Shown here: positions 17,404 through 27,171 of the stretch, in pieces
Position numbering within the stretch: position 1 is the stretch's first letter
Layout of the letters: every line of letters begins with the position of its first letter
The notes under the pieces: model-generated
The model's input: the letters and a program-made list of their open reading frames with translations, nothing else
The model's database searches: none
What the model was told of the DNA's origin: nothing
Program-made: the position numbers and the translations under genes
NCBI GenBank assembly: GCA_017478625.1
Contig: JAFVDF010000009.1
Location: 310,001-374,000, forward strand
Length of the DNA stretch: 64,000 nt
Origin: Alloprevotella sp.
GTDB taxonomy: Bacteria > Bacteroidota > Bacteroidia > Bacteroidales > Bacteroidaceae
Direction: 5' to 3'

Positions 17404-18387
17404 TTATTGTTTACGGCGGATAAGGAGGCGAGCATACGTCTCCTTTCCGTTAATGGTAAAGCGGTGGCCATAGCGCGGATTGTCCTTTACATATCTGTCT
17501 ATGCCTACAATTTCAAACTGCTCGGGGCAGAATTTGTCCATAAACGTAATGGGTACGCCCATTACGCCATAGTAGTCGCACGGTATGTCTGAGGTGCGGT
17601 TCACGTTGATAGCGTCGTAATTGTCGTATTTAGGGTAATCCACCGGGTTATACTTCTTGACGAGCGGCAACTCCTCGTGGCGTTCGCGGTAGTCTAGGTT
17701 GGTAAACCAACGCACGCCCTTGACGCGGATAAACTTCCTACCGTCTTCATCTATGCCACACCCAGCTGCATTCAAGGGGTAAGAATCGGGCACATTAAAC
17801 TTTCTGTCGCCACTATGAATACTACAACCGAGCCACATTTTATTCTCTTTTATCAGTGGGAATACATCTTTGTAGGTTATGGCATTCTGATTGCCTATGA
17901 TAAGAAACTTCTTGTCGTACTCAAAAAGCAAGTTTACAAATTCGCGGAAGAGAGAAAACGGCGGGTTAGTAACTACAATGTCGGCCTCTTGCAATAATTT
18001 CTTACATTCATCAGAGTCAAAACTTCCATCTCCTTTTAATGGCTTCACTTCTATCTCCTCTGCATCCACGCGACGATTGCCATTTTTGTCGCCATCGTAG
18101 ATCTGATAGACAGCACGCTCGCATTTGTTCATACTAAAGATGTCAGGGTTCTGATTCTTAAAGCAAGTGGCTATGACGCGCTTCAAACCCAACTGCTCAA
18201 AGCGCCCGGTAAAATACTTGAAGAAGTTGGACACACGCGGGTCGTCGCAATTACAAAGCACGGTCTTTCCGCGGAACGACGGCCAGTAGTAGTACACCTC
18301 TCTCTCAATGTCAGTCATCTGCGTGTAGAACTCATCTCTCCGCGCGACGGCTGCATCGTTCAGTGCCTGGTTTCTGATATTAGGCAT
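17404..18387 (-). CDS. Adenine-specific DNA methyltransferase, EcoRI family
   Basis: A 327-residue protein matching the M.EcoRI type: the N-terminal RRDEFYTQMTDIE block, NCDDPRVSNFFKYF, and the catalytic motif VVTNPPFSLF (NPPF at residues 141-144), marking an N6-adenine methyltransferase. The target cannot be deduced; GAATTC is only what the namesake recognises. The downstream gene is not an EcoRI-like nuclease but a DUF262-HNH protein. No clear -7 box is visible, but a direct repeat of TTCTTGAAGTT (18554 and 18571) lies upstream and could be an operator. Confidence 0.88.
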   Translation of the reverse strand: MPNIRNQALNDAAVARRDEFYTQMTDIEREVYYYWPSFRGKTVLCNCDDPRVSNFFKYFTGRFEQLGLKRVIATCFKNQNPDIFSMNKCERAVYQIYDGDKNGNRRVDAEEIEVKPLKGDGSFDSDECKKLLQEADIVVTNPPFSLFREFVNLLFEYDKKFLIIGNQNAITYKDVFPLIKENKMWLGCSIHSGDRKFNVPDSYPLNAAGCGIDEDGRKFIRVKGVRWFTNLDYRERHEELPLVKKYNPVDYPKYDNYDAINVNRTSDIPCDYYGVMGVPITFMDKFCPEQFEIVGIDRYVKDNPRYGHRFTINGKETYARLLIRRKQ

Positions 18388-18766
18388 AGCGTTACGATTT
18401 GTGCGCTCGCCTTACCTTCGGAGTGGGTTGATAGGACAATAAAAAGCATGGACGGACTTCATCCAAACTTCAAAGGTCCTAGCAAACCCACTTATACAGA
18501 TAAGTCACGCCCACGCTATGCGCAGACGTCCGCGACCTATTCGTGTATAAGTTTTCTTGAAGTTGCTAGATTCTTGAAGTTTACCGAATACGAAGCAAAC
18601 GCTTGTTTATATTGCCTGCACCACTGTGCAGATTCGTTTATGTATAGCAAAAATAGAGAAATCCGTTGAGCCTATAAAAAATGCCGTGCGAAAAAAATAG
18701 GCGATTTTCTTACATACTCCTCTGAACAACCTTTGTAACCATCATATCATCAGTACGTGAAATTGA
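18388..18766. other. Intergenic stretch upstream of the methyltransferase
   Basis: No convincing gene is present. It contains a direct repeat TTCTTGAAGTT at 18554-18564 and 18571-18581, and a CTTATACAGATAAG near-palindrome close to 18490. These could be control sites for the methyltransferase; that is inference. Confidence 0.4.
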
Positions 18767-18892
18767 ATAATTGCATCAAAAAATCCCATTATGCAATCTG
18801 AAAAATCCATTATGCAATTTCAAAATTCAATTATGCAATTTCTCCACGGCATAATGCAATTTTCCTATTCCATTATGGGAGAAATTCAGACC
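18767..18892 (+). repeat. 21-bp phased ATWAT array A (6 units)
   Basis: Anchors at 18767, 18788, 18809, 18830, 18851 and 18872 are spaced exactly 21 bp. Units 2-4 begin ATTATGCAAT, unit 5 begins ATAATGCAAT, and the outer units are degenerate (ATAATTGCAT, ATTATGGGAG). Runs of A fall at similar positions in the left units. The array lies between the 3' end of the outer-membrane protein gene and the methyltransferase. One frame would encode IMQF every seven residues, but it has no coding features. Related arrays lie at 27320 and 49786. Confidence 0.85.
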
Positions 18893-18986
18893 AAAGAGTG
18901 GTTGGAAAACGGGCCAATCTTTTCGCCGAACACCCCAACCCTATATGTGGATTTTCGCTTCGCGCCGACCCACCGAATAGGCCCAC

Positions 18987-19016
18987 AAAAAAACTGCGAC
19001 GATGTGTCGCAGTTTT
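18987..19016 (-). terminator. Terminator of the outer-membrane protein gene
   Basis: Arms AAAACTGCGAC and GTCGCAGTTTT enclose 5 nt, and on the minus strand the hairpin ends in a run of seven T. It lies about 30 nt after the stop at 19045. Confidence 0.85.
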
Positions 19017-19044
19017 AAGATTATGGGATAATGTCGTTGTAGGC

Positions 19045-22000
19045 TTAGAAGCGACGACCGCCACCCCAGCCGCCTCCGCCGAAGCCACCGGGACCGCCAC
19101 CCCAGCCACCTCTGCGCTGGCCTGGGCCTTGTTGGGGCTGCTGGCTACCTTCGCTGTTCTTCTTGCCACCGAAGATATTGAGACGGTATATGACATGGAG
19201 CATACAGTAGGAGTTGATGGCATTGGTCCAAGTATCCTGTCGGAGTTGTGCATTGAGCGTGCGGCTCACGTTACTTTGCTGATGCAGAATGTCATAATAC
19301 TGCAGGCTGACAGTGAGGGATCTGTCTTTGAGGAAAGTCTGCGAAATCTGCGCGTTCCATAGCAGCTCGTTCGTGTTCATAGCGCTCTCGCTGTATCCAC
19401 GGCGACTGCTCATGCGTATATCTGTTGAAAATTCCATTCCCCAAGGAGTGCTGGCGTTGGCTGTAAGGCCATAGGAGAATTGCCAGGTATCCAGATTACC
19501 GGAAGTCTGTACGGAATTTTTAGCGTGCTGATAATTGAGCGTACCCGTGGCTCCTACATCAAACCACTTGGCTCGGTAGTTGAGATTAAGGTTTTCATTC
19601 AGTCCAAACGTCTTGGCTACATTTTTATTGGTCTCACTCTGGTTGAAAAGATCACGGTAGTAGTCGGCGTTATGCTCGGACTTGACAACAGGCGTGAGGA
19701 AGTAGTTGCGAATGGCCGTACGCGTATAGGCTGACGAAGAGTAGCGACTGACGTAGCCCACACTGTGGTTGAAGGAAAGGCGGGTGAAGGTGGACAGTGT
19801 CCATAGTTTGTTCTTTCCGAAGCCAAAGTTGTACATAAACATCGAGCCCATGTTCCAGTTTCCGTTTATGTTTTCGGGCCGTGAGTAGCGCACACCTGTT
19901 GCGTCGTCGTAGATAATGCGTGTGGAAACGGCGTTCTGTGTATTGCTGAAGTTGAAACCGACCATCATGCCTGCCTGACGCTCTGGTTGGTAGCCATAAT
20001 AATTGGCCCAGAGGTTGTTGTTCCACGACGGCTTAAGGCCAGGATTTCCCATCGATACGTTGAGCGGATCTGAGTCGTCCACAACGTCCAACAGATTAGT
20101 CATAGACGGCTGCGACGAGGAGCCACGGTAGCGTATGTCCAGGTTGCTGGTTGGCGAGAACTTGTAGCGAAGCCGTATCTGCGGGGAAATGTTGAATACG
20201 TTACGCGTGATGATCGTATCTATATCCTGACCGGGGCGTTCGTAGGCCATTTTGGTGCGTTGCGGGTTGAAAGAAACGCCTGCATTAAAGTTGATGTCCC
20301 GCGTGTTATAGCGCACACCGACATACATACTGTTGTTGTAGTATTTGTAGGTGGCGTACTGCGAGTTGTAGTCGTCGCGCACCTGTTGCAGTACCTCAGC
20401 CTCGGTGGGGAGAGAGCCTATGACGGGATGGTTTATGGGATCGTCCCATCCGCCTGTGGTAATCTCGTGCAGGTTATAGAGAGAGCGGTCGGAGTCTTGG
20501 TAACGGAACGAGAAGTTGTAGCGAGCCTCGGCAAACCAATTCTTTCCAAGCGGTTCTACATACCCCAGACGTACACCGTAGTTATAATTTTTATTAGGCG
20601 TCCACGTGTATTGATTCAGGAAAGAGGACTGTCCGTTGGAATAATAATGGATGTCCGAGATGGAATATGAGCCCGAATGGCCCTTAGAGTAGTTTCCATC
20701 GGCGCGAAGACTAATGTTACGTCCTTTATTATTGAGTGTACGTACTACATTGAGTTCTCCGCCCACCGAATTGGAGTTGCTGCTTGACAGGCTCTCGCGA
20801 ATAGTGCGGTTCACGGCGATAGCCTCCAGTTCGGCCTGTGGGGTGCGCGGATTTAACAGACTATCCAGCGGACTCTCCATTCCGCTGATGCTATAGGGGT
20901 CTTCGTTGAACGTGGCAGCCTGACTTGTAGAAGAATTATGGCTGTCGGAATGAGAAAAAGTAGGACGCATTGTGATTTGCGTCAAGGAGTCGGGATTCCA
21001 TTGAAGCTTTGCGTTGGCCCATACATTAGTGCTGCTTGAAAGAGAGGGCGTACGGTTGTTGCTGAACGAGCCAGTTGCTCCACTGGTCAAGAAGGTTTCC
21101 GACGAGGAGATACTGAGCAGGTTGTTGTTGCGATGGGTAAAAAACAGGCTTGCACCTACTTCCAGATAGCCACCTTCTACGGTGCGCTTTCCGTTCTCCC
21201 AGTTAAAATCAAATCCGGCGCGCTTAACAGTCGTCAGCCCCTGCTGTCCGCCAAATCCGCGCGGGCCACCGAAACCTCGCTCGGCTGTATTGTTCATTGA
21301 GCCAAAGACGGTGGCGCGCATGTGGTCAGTAAATCGCGTGGCGAATACTCGGCCCGCATAACGGTCGTGGGTACCTCCGGCCACATCTACGTTCACTACC
21401 CAGCTCTCATTGAGTTGTCGCTTTGTAATAATATCGAGCACCTGACTTTCTTCTCCATCGTCCACTCCCGTCATCTCTGCGTAGTCGCTTTTCTTCTCGT
21501 AGGTCTTGAGTTGGCTTACGAGATCGACCGGCAGGTTCTTCATGGCTATGCTGTTGTCGCCCTTGAAGAAATCTTTGCCGTTCACAAGGAGTTTGTCAAT
21601 CGTCTTACCGTTTATGGTGATACCTCCGCTCTCCGACACCTCGGCGCCCGGAATCTGTTTCACCAGGGCTTCGAGGGTAGAACCCTCTGGGGTACGATAG
21701 GCCGATGCGTTGAATTGTGTGGTATCGCCGACCTGCTGTACGCGGGCAGCCGTGGCTGTAACCACAGCCGTACTGAGTGTATTGGCTTCTGCAGTCAGTC
21801 CAATGACACCAAGGTCCACGGAGGTTGTCTGCTCGTTGAACGCCACAAAACGCGTGGTCGGCTCAAAGCCTACATAGCTCAACCGGACCAGATAGTTACC
21901 GGCCTTTGCCGTGGCGATAGTGAAATTTCCGAGCGAGTCGGTCATCACGTTTTCTACCACCATGCTGTCGGCTGATTGCAACAGGAGAGCGTTTACAAAC

Positions 22001-22113
22001 TGCAGGTTTTGCTGTGTGCGCGAGTCTTCTACATGGCCACTGACCTTATATTTCTGAGCCTGCAAGCCAAAGGCGAGCGCAAAGGAGAAGAAGAGGAGAA
22101 AAAATCGTCTCAT
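19045..22113 (-). CDS. TonB-dependent-receptor-like outer-membrane beta-barrel protein
   Basis: A 1022-residue outer-membrane protein. ATG 22113 gives a clear signal peptide (MRRFFLLFFSFALAFGLQAQ); the longer open frame crosses the promoter. A carboxypeptidase-regulatory-like domain follows (about 23-105, KYKVSGHVEDSRTQQNL), then a plug-like domain containing INGKTIDKLLVNGKDFF, and a long beta-barrel rich in alternating aromatics (OMP_b-brl_3 type). The C-terminus is a glycine-rich tail ending GGGRRF. No partner SusD gene is adjacent, so it is probably not a polysaccharide-uptake SusC; the ligand is unknown. It is a single-gene unit with its own promoter and terminator. Confidence 0.88.
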   Translation of the reverse strand: MRRFFLLFFSFALAFGLQAQKYKVSGHVEDSRTQQNLQFVNALLLQSADSMVVENVMTDSLGNFTIATAKAGNYLVRLSYVGFEPTTRFVAFNEQTTSVDLGVIGLTAEANTLSTAVVTATAARVQQVGDTTQFNASAYRTPEGSTLEALVKQIPGAEVSESGGITINGKTIDKLLVNGKDFFKGDNSIAMKNLPVDLVSQLKTYEKKSDYAEMTGVDDGEESQVLDIITKRQLNESWVVNVDVAGGTHDRYAGRVFATRFTDHMRATVFGSMNNTAERGFGGPRGFGGQQGLTTVKRAGFDFNWENGKRTVEGGYLEVGASLFFTHRNNNLLSISSSETFLTSGATGSFSNNRTPSLSSSTNVWANAKLQWNPDSLTQITMRPTFSHSDSHNSSTSQAATFNEDPYSISGMESPLDSLLNPRTPQAELEAIAVNRTIRESLSSSNSNSVGGELNVVRTLNNKGRNISLRADGNYSKGHSGSYSISDIHYYSNGQSSFLNQYTWTPNKNYNYGVRLGYVEPLGKNWFAEARYNFSFRYQDSDRSLYNLHEITTGGWDDPINHPVIGSLPTEAEVLQQVRDDYNSQYATYKYYNNSMYVGVRYNTRDINFNAGVSFNPQRTKMAYERPGQDIDTIITRNVFNISPQIRLRYKFSPTSNLDIRYRGSSSQPSMTNLLDVVDDSDPLNVSMGNPGLKPSWNNNLWANYYGYQPERQAGMMVGFNFSNTQNAVSTRIIYDDATGVRYSRPENINGNWNMGSMFMYNFGFGKNKLWTLSTFTRLSFNHSVGYVSRYSSSAYTRTAIRNYFLTPVVKSEHNADYYRDLFNQSETNKNVAKTFGLNENLNLNYRAKWFDVGATGTLNYQHAKNSVQTSGNLDTWQFSYGLTANASTPWGMEFSTDIRMSSRRGYSESAMNTNELLWNAQISQTFLKDRSLTVSLQYYDILHQQSNVSRTLNAQLRQDTWTNAINSYCMLHVIYRLNIFGGKKNSEGSQQPQQGPGQRRGGWGGGPGGFGGGGWGGGRRF

Positions 22114-22134
22114 AAAACTTTTTGTAGGATAATG

Positions 22135-22188
22135 GCGGGTGTCAAACATACGGTTCTGAGAATCTGTAAAAGCCAGAAAATCACCCGC
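22135..22188 (-). promoter_or_regulatory. 5' leader hairpin of the outer-membrane protein gene
   Basis: In the minus-strand leader, GCGGGTG (22182-22188) can pair with CACCCGC (22135-22141), closing a loop of about 40 nt that ends about 20 nt before the start codon. It could affect translation; no riboswitch class is recognised. Confidence 0.4.
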
Positions 22189-22203
22189 TCCATAATTGAA
22201 TTG

Positions 22204-22211
22204 CAAAAGTA
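22204..22211 (-). promoter_or_regulatory. -7 promoter box for the outer-membrane protein gene
   Basis: The minus strand reads TACTTTTG, an exact TAnnTTTG match. Transcription would start near 22199, giving a leader of about 85 nt before ATG 22113. Confidence 0.6.
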
Positions 22212-22357
22212 AGACTTTTTCCATTATGAAAAGTTTAATCTCTATGCGTTCTTATAGGCAGAAAAATGGCCTGAAAACGGAAAATCGGCACACCCGAACG
22301 TGCTATCTGTACAAAATAGTGTAATTTCGCTCCATACATCCCTCAAATTTTCATACG

Positions 22358-23191
22358 ATGGCCATCTACGCAAATTTTATCAGTCGCATTGAAATCAGCA
22401 GCCTGTGGAGCGGGCGCAAACATATAGTATGGAATCCTGATCCAACGGTCAATGTGCTCAGCGGAAAGAACGGCGCGGGCAAGAGCACTATACTCAACCG
22501 CATCATACGCCACCTGCGCGAAGCCCCCATAAGCGGAGAGGTTCCTTCGCTTACGCGCCGAGGCGTCACCATACAGTTTGACAATCCCGAGGCCGACTGC
22601 ATACGCTACGACATTATCCGCAGTTTCGACCGCACGCTCCAACGCTCCGACGCCATAGACAAACTCGTGGACATCCACGCTAATACAGAACTCGACTGGC
22701 AACTTTATGTCATACAGCGCCGTTATCTCGACTATCAGGTCAATGTGGGCAACAGAATGATATCCTTGCTTACGAGCGGAGCACCTGACGCACAGGAGCA
22801 GGCCACCGCAGCAGCCGATACAAAAAACCGTTTTCTGGACATCGTGGACGAACTCTTCAGCGAAACGGGTAAACGTATCGACCGACAGAGTAACGAGTTG
22901 CGTTTTTTGCAGTATGACGAAGTCATTTCGCCCTATGTTCTCAGTAGCGGCGAGAAGCAAATTCTCCTGATTCTCCTTACCGCACTCACAGAGGACCAAC
23001 TTCCGTATGTACTCTTTATGGACGAGCCGGAAGCCAGCCTGCACTTCGACTGGCAACAGAGGCTCATCGATCTCGTTCGCGAACTCAACCCGAACGCTCA
23101 GATTATCCTGACTACACATTCGCCCTCGATAGTGATGAACGGATGGCAAGAAGTCATCACCAATGTTGAAGATATCACTATAGACGAATAG
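22358..23191 (+). CDS. AAA/ABC-type ATPase, AriA-like
   Basis: A 277-residue ATPase of the SMC/OLD-like class. Walker A is SGKNGAGKST (about 35-44), the ABC signature is LSSGEKQILL, Walker B is YVLFMDEPEASLH, and the H-loop is TTHSPSIV. There is no room for a long coiled coil. A DUF4435 gene follows 47 nt downstream, the pairing seen in the PARIS anti-phage system (AriA ATPase with AriB TOPRIM nuclease), but this ATPase is smaller than I recall for AriA. The next gene is uvrA, so a repair-linked or core role is also possible. Confidence 0.85.
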   Translation: MAIYANFISRIEISSLWSGRKHIVWNPDPTVNVLSGKNGAGKSTILNRIIRHLREAPISGEVPSLTRRGVTIQFDNPEADCIRYDIIRSFDRTLQRSDAIDKLVDIHANTELDWQLYVIQRRYLDYQVNVGNRMISLLTSGAPDAQEQATAAADTKNRFLDIVDELFSETGKRIDRQSNELRFLQYDEVISPYVLSSGEKQILLILLTALTEDQLPYVLFMDEPEASLHFDWQQRLIDLVRELNPNAQIILTTHSPSIVMNGWQEVITNVEDITIDE

Positions 23192-23238
23192 GAAATTCTG
23201 TTTTTCCCCCTTTCTTTCTGCCCATCCCCGCCTGCCCC

Positions 23239-24258
23239 ATGCCCAGTAGCCTGACCGACAATATTTCTTCTGCCTACGTTGAAGCGATGAATAGCCTCAA
23301 CGGGAAGAAGCGACAGCGCATTGTGGCTTTTGTAGAAAGTTATGACGATGTAAGTTTCTGGAGCAATCTGCTCCGACCGCTCGAGACCGCCAACTTCTAC
23401 TTTGAAGTCATGCTCCCCTCAAAGAAATCGCTCGGCCGAGGCAAGAAAGACGCGCTGGCAAGGGTCTGTGGGGAAAACAAGCTAGGGAAAAACATGATTG
23501 CCTGCGTAGATGCCGACTACGATTTCCTGATGCAGGGCGCCACGCAAGGCTCGCGTCGTATGATAGATTCGGCCTGCGTCTTCCATACCTATGTCTATGC
23601 CATCGAAAACTATGAGTGCTACGCGCCGGGATTACATAACGTGTGCGTAATGTCCACGCTGAACGACCGTCACATATTCGATTTCGAACATTATGTCACG
23701 GAATTTTCCAAAACAATATGGCCCCTGTTCACGTGGAGTATCTGGTGCTATCGCTATGGCCAGCACGGACGGTTTACTATGTCCGATTTTGCCCGCGCCG
23801 TAGAGATGCCTAAGCCAGACACCCGCCAACCGGAAAAAAACCTGGAGAAATTGCGCCATAAGGTAAACAGCAAGATGGCTTGGCTTCAGCGAAATTTCCC
23901 TCAGGCCAAGAAAACGCTCAAGCCCCTGCAAGAAGAACTCCGCAACCTTGGTGTACAGCCCGAGACGGCCTACCTCTTCATGCGTGGCCACGACTTGGCA
24001 GACAGCGTCATAATACCACTGCTCGAGAGTGTGTGTGAAAGGCTTCGGCGCGAGAAGGAAAACGAGATACGCTATCTGTCCGTCCACGATACGCAACGGC
24101 GCAACGAGATTGCGGCCTATCAGCACGCGGTCACACCCGTATCGCTTATGATGAAAAAGCAGACCTATTATTCGACTTGTCCCTACTTCCAAAGCGTACA
24201 AGCCACTATCCGCAAGTTTCTTGAAGCCAACAATGGTGGAGAAAGCAAAAAGCAGTAA
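23239..24258 (+). CDS. DUF4435 (TOPRIM-like) protein, AriB-like
   Basis: A 339-residue DUF4435 protein. Early acidic residues fit a TOPRIM-like metal site: E33 in FVESYDD and D91/D93 in CVDADYD. The motif YAIENYECYAP is typical of the family. In PARIS, the DUF4435 partner AriB is the toxic effector nuclease released by the ATPase when a phage anti-restriction protein is sensed. Here it follows an ATPase gene by 47 nt and precedes uvrA by 72 nt, which supports co-transcription with the ATPase. Whether it is a defence effector is inference. Confidence 0.85.
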   Translation: MPSSLTDNISSAYVEAMNSLNGKKRQRIVAFVESYDDVSFWSNLLRPLETANFYFEVMLPSKKSLGRGKKDALARVCGENKLGKNMIACVDADYDFLMQGATQGSRRMIDSACVFHTYVYAIENYECYAPGLHNVCVMSTLNDRHIFDFEHYVTEFSKTIWPLFTWSIWCYRYGQHGRFTMSDFARAVEMPKPDTRQPEKNLEKLRHKVNSKMAWLQRNFPQAKKTLKPLQEELRNLGVQPETAYLFMRGHDLADSVIIPLLESVCERLRREKENEIRYLSVHDTQRRNEIAAYQHAVTPVSLMMKKQTYYSTCPYFQSVQATIRKFLEANNGGESKKQ

Positions 24259-24330
24259 ATTCGCGCTTTGACCCAAAGGGTTCTCCTTGTCGGTCGGCCA
24301 TCTTATACAGACTTTTGCTACAATCCGCTT

Positions 24331-27171
24331 ATGCCATCTCCCAATAAATCTATCCTCATACAAGGCGCGCGCCAGAATAATCTGAAAAACATCAGTCTGG
24401 AACTGCCTCTGGGCCGTCTTATCGTCGTGACGGGTCTTTCCGGCTCTGGAAAAACCTCTCTGGCTTTCGACACGCTCTATGCAGAGGGCCAGCGGCGCTA
24501 TGTAGAGAGCCTTTCTACTTATGCCCGCCAGTTTCTGGGCCGTATGAAGAAACCGGAAGTCGATTTCATCCGCCATCTTCCCCCCGCCATTGCTATAGAG
24601 CAAAAGGTTACAGCGCGAAATCCACGCTCCACCGTGGGCACAGCTACCGGACTCTACGACTATCTGCGTATGCTGTACGCCCGTGTGGGCCGGACGATTT
24701 CTCCCGTATCGGGCCAAGAAGTCAAAAGGCACGGCACAGAGGACGTCGTAAGCCTCTCGCTGACCTATACGGAGGGCACGCGGTTCACGCTCCTTAGTCC
24801 GTTTATCCAGAGGCACGGCCGCTCGGCACAAGAGCAGTTTGAACTGTTGCGCCAGACGGGCACGACGCGCCTTGACATAGGCGGACAGATTGTGGAGATA
24901 AGCGCATTTCTTGAAAAGCCTGTCGAAGAACAGGAACGCCTTATCGCGCAGGGTGACATACGCCTTGTCATTGACCGTCTGGCCGTCTCGTCAGAGCGAG
25001 GCTTCCTCAATCGTTTCCGCGACAGTATTGAGACGGCTTTCTACGAGGGCGACGGCACCTGCTTCCTAAGGTTCTATCCCAGTGGCACGCTCCATGCTTT
25101 CAGCGACCGCTTCGAGGCAGACGGTATCAAGTTCCAAGAGCCGAGCGACGCGATGTTCTCGTTCAATTCGCCTATGGGAGCGTGTCCTACCTGTCAGGGA
25201 TTTGGGCGTACGATGGGCATAGACGAGCGTCTGGTAGTGCCCGACACCAGTCTGAGCGTCCACGAGGGCTGCGTGATGTGCTGGCGGGGCGAAAAGATGA
25301 GCGAATGGCGCATAGAGTTCGAGCGACGCTTTGCTCCGAGAGGCTTTCCAATCCATACGCCCTATTTCCAACTCACTGCCGACCAGAAACGCGCACTTTG
25401 GAGCGGAGACGAAGAGGAGCAGAGGCTCCCGGAGCGCGAAAGGCTATGTATAGACAACTTTTTCCGCTGGGTGCGAGAGAATCAGTATAAGATACAGTAC
25501 CGCGTCATGCTGGCACGCTATCGCGGTAAGACCATCTGTCCCACTTGCCACGGCTCGCGACTCAAGCCCGAGGTGGAATATGTCAAAATCGGGGGCCGAA
25601 GCATCACGGAGATGGTGCGCCTGTCTGTCAAGACGCTCCGCCAGGTCTTTGACACGCTCCAACTCTCCGACCACGACCTGCAAGTGGCCGGTAAACTATT
25701 GCGCGAGATTCGTCGCAGGCTCGAAGTGCTCTGTGATGTAGGACTGGGCTATCTTACCTTGGAGCGCCCGTGTCAGTCGCTTAGCGGCGGCGAAAGTCAG
25801 CGTATCAACCTCTGCACGAACCTATGCTCAGGACTCACGGGCTCCCTCTATATTCTCGACGAGCCTAGCATAGGACTGCACAGTCGCGACACACAGCGAC
25901 TTATCGGCGTGTTGCGCAACCTTACCTCGGCCGGAAATACTGTCATCGTAGTGGAACACGACGAGGAGATAATGCGCGCGGCCGATTGGCTGGTGGATTT
26001 GGGCCCCGAAGCAGGGACGCAGGGAGGACAGCTTATCTTTTCCGGCCCTATCACCGACCTGCAACCCGAGGAGGCCCATACCGCACTTCCCTCCCATACG
26101 CTCAACTATCTGACGGGGCGTGAAGTCATTGCGCTGCCCCCTTCGCGGCGGCCGTGGAACCATCGAATCATCCTACGCGGCGCGCGCCAGAATAATCTGA
26201 AGAATATTGACGTGGCGTTTCCCCTTAACGTGTTCTGCTGTGTTACGGGCGTCAGCGGATCGGGTAAGTCCACGCTCGTACGCTCCTTGCTTTTCAATGC
26301 CCTGCAACGCAAGTTTGATGTCGTCGGAGAGGCTCCCGGCGAATTTGCAAGCCTCGAGGGCGACATCGATGCTATCGGAGCCGTCGAATTCATAGACCAA
26401 AATCCCATCGGAAAGTCCACGCGCTCCAATCCCGTTATCTACATCAAAGCCTACGACGACATACGCAAGCTTATGAGCCAGCAACCGCTCGCCAAACAGA
26501 TGGAGATGACACCGGCCTGGTTCTCGTTCAACGCGGAAGGCGGGCGTTGTGAAAATTGCAAGGGCGAAGGCGTCGTCAAGGTAGAGATGCAGTTTATGGC
26601 CGATATGACGCTGGAATGTGAAGAGTGCCACGGTCACCGTTTCAAGCCCGACGTGCTCGAAGTCAAGTTCCAAGGCAAAAATATCTACGACATCCTGACG
26701 ATGACCACCGATGAAGCCATCTCGTTCTTCAAGAAGCACGGACAGACGGAAATAGCCTCTCGCCTGCAACCCCTACACGACGTAGGACTCGGATATGTGC
26801 AGCTGGGTCAAAGTTCCTCTACGTTGTCCGGAGGAGAGATACAGCGCGTCAAACTCGCCTACTTCCTGTCTCAGAGTCACGTCACGCCGACGCTCTTCAT
26901 ATTTGACGAGCCCACTACGGGACTCCATTTCCACGACATAAACCAGCTGTTGCGTTGCTTCGACCGCCTCTTGCTCCAGGGACACAGTCTCATCGTCATA
27001 GAGCATAATGCCGATGTCATTAAGATGGCTGACCACATCATAGACCTCGGACCTGAGGGGGGAGACGAGGGAGGAAACATCGTCTTCAGTGGCACTCCGG
27101 AGCAACTCCTGCTTTGTCCTGAAAGTCATACCGCCCGCACCATTCGCGACAAGTTGGAAAAACGCCTGTAA
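24331..27171 (+). CDS. uvrA: Excinuclease ABC subunit A
   Basis: UvrA recognises DNA damage and hands it to UvrB. The 946 residues contain two ABC ATPase units: Walker [14 protein letters not shown] and [11 protein letters not shown], with signatures LSGGESQRI and LSGGEIQRV. The zinc-module cysteines are visible ([28 protein letters not shown]), and the UvrB-interacting insertion is present. ATG 24331 (MPSPNKSIL) is preferred over a TTG at 24268. A -7-like GACTTTTG lies just upstream with one mismatch, so uvrA may have its own promoter besides read-through from the ATPase/DUF4435 pair. Confidence 0.95.
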   Translation: MPSPNKSILIQGARQNNLKNISLELPLGRLIVVTGLSGSGKTSLAFDTLYAEGQRRYVESLSTYARQFLGRMKKPEVDFIRHLPPAIAIEQKVTARNPRSTVGTATGLYDYLRMLYARVGRTISPVSGQEVKRHGTEDVVSLSLTYTEGTRFTLLSPFIQRHGRSAQEQFELLRQTGTTRLDIGGQIVEISAFLEKPVEEQERLIAQGDIRLVIDRLAVSSERGFLNRFRDSIETAFYEGDGTCFLRFYPSGTLHAFSDRFEADGIKFQEPSDAMFSFNSPMGACPTCQGFGRTMGIDERLVVPDTSLSVHEGCVMCWRGEKMSEWRIEFERRFAPRGFPIHTPYFQLTADQKRALWSGDEEEQRLPERERLCIDNFFRWVRENQYKIQYRVMLARYRGKTICPTCHGSRLKPEVEYVKIGGRSITEMVRLSVKTLRQVFDTLQLSDHDLQVAGKLLREIRRRLEVLCDVGLGYLTLERPCQSLSGGESQRINLCTNLCSGLTGSLYILDEPSIGLHSRDTQRLIGVLRNLTSAGNTVIVVEHDEEIMRAADWLVDLGPEAGTQGGQLIFSGPITDLQPEEAHTALPSHTLNYLTGREVIALPPSRRPWNHRIILRGARQNNLKNIDVAFPLNVFCCVTGVSGSGKSTLVRSLLFNALQRKFDVVGEAPGEFASLEGDIDAIGAVEFIDQNPIGKSTRSNPVIYIKAYDDIRKLMSQQPLAKQMEMTPAWFSFNAEGGRCENCKGEGVVKVEMQFMADMTLECEECHGHRFKPDVLEVKFQGKNIYDILTMTTDEAISFFKKHGQTEIASRLQPLHDVGLGYVQLGQSSSTLSGGEIQRVKLAYFLSQSHVTPTLFIFDEPTTGLHFHDINQLLRCFDRLLLQGHSLIVIEHNADVIKMADHIIDLGPEGGDEGGNIVFSGTPEQLLLCPESHTARTIRDKLEKRL

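Noticed and set aside
18791..19018. Array A as a coding heptapeptide repeat (IMQF every seven residues)
   Set aside because: The other arrays do not keep an equivalent open frame, and it has no plausible start context; the 21-bp step is better read at DNA level.
21322..21975. Plus-strand open frame (217 codons) opposite the outer-membrane protein
   Set aside because: Antisense to a clear plug-domain region, with no signal peptide, motif or promoter.
23632..24831. Minus-strand open frame (399 codons) across DUF4435 and the uvrA start
   Set aside because: It overlaps two well-supported genes in antisense and crosses their intergenic gap; no domain or promoter supports it.
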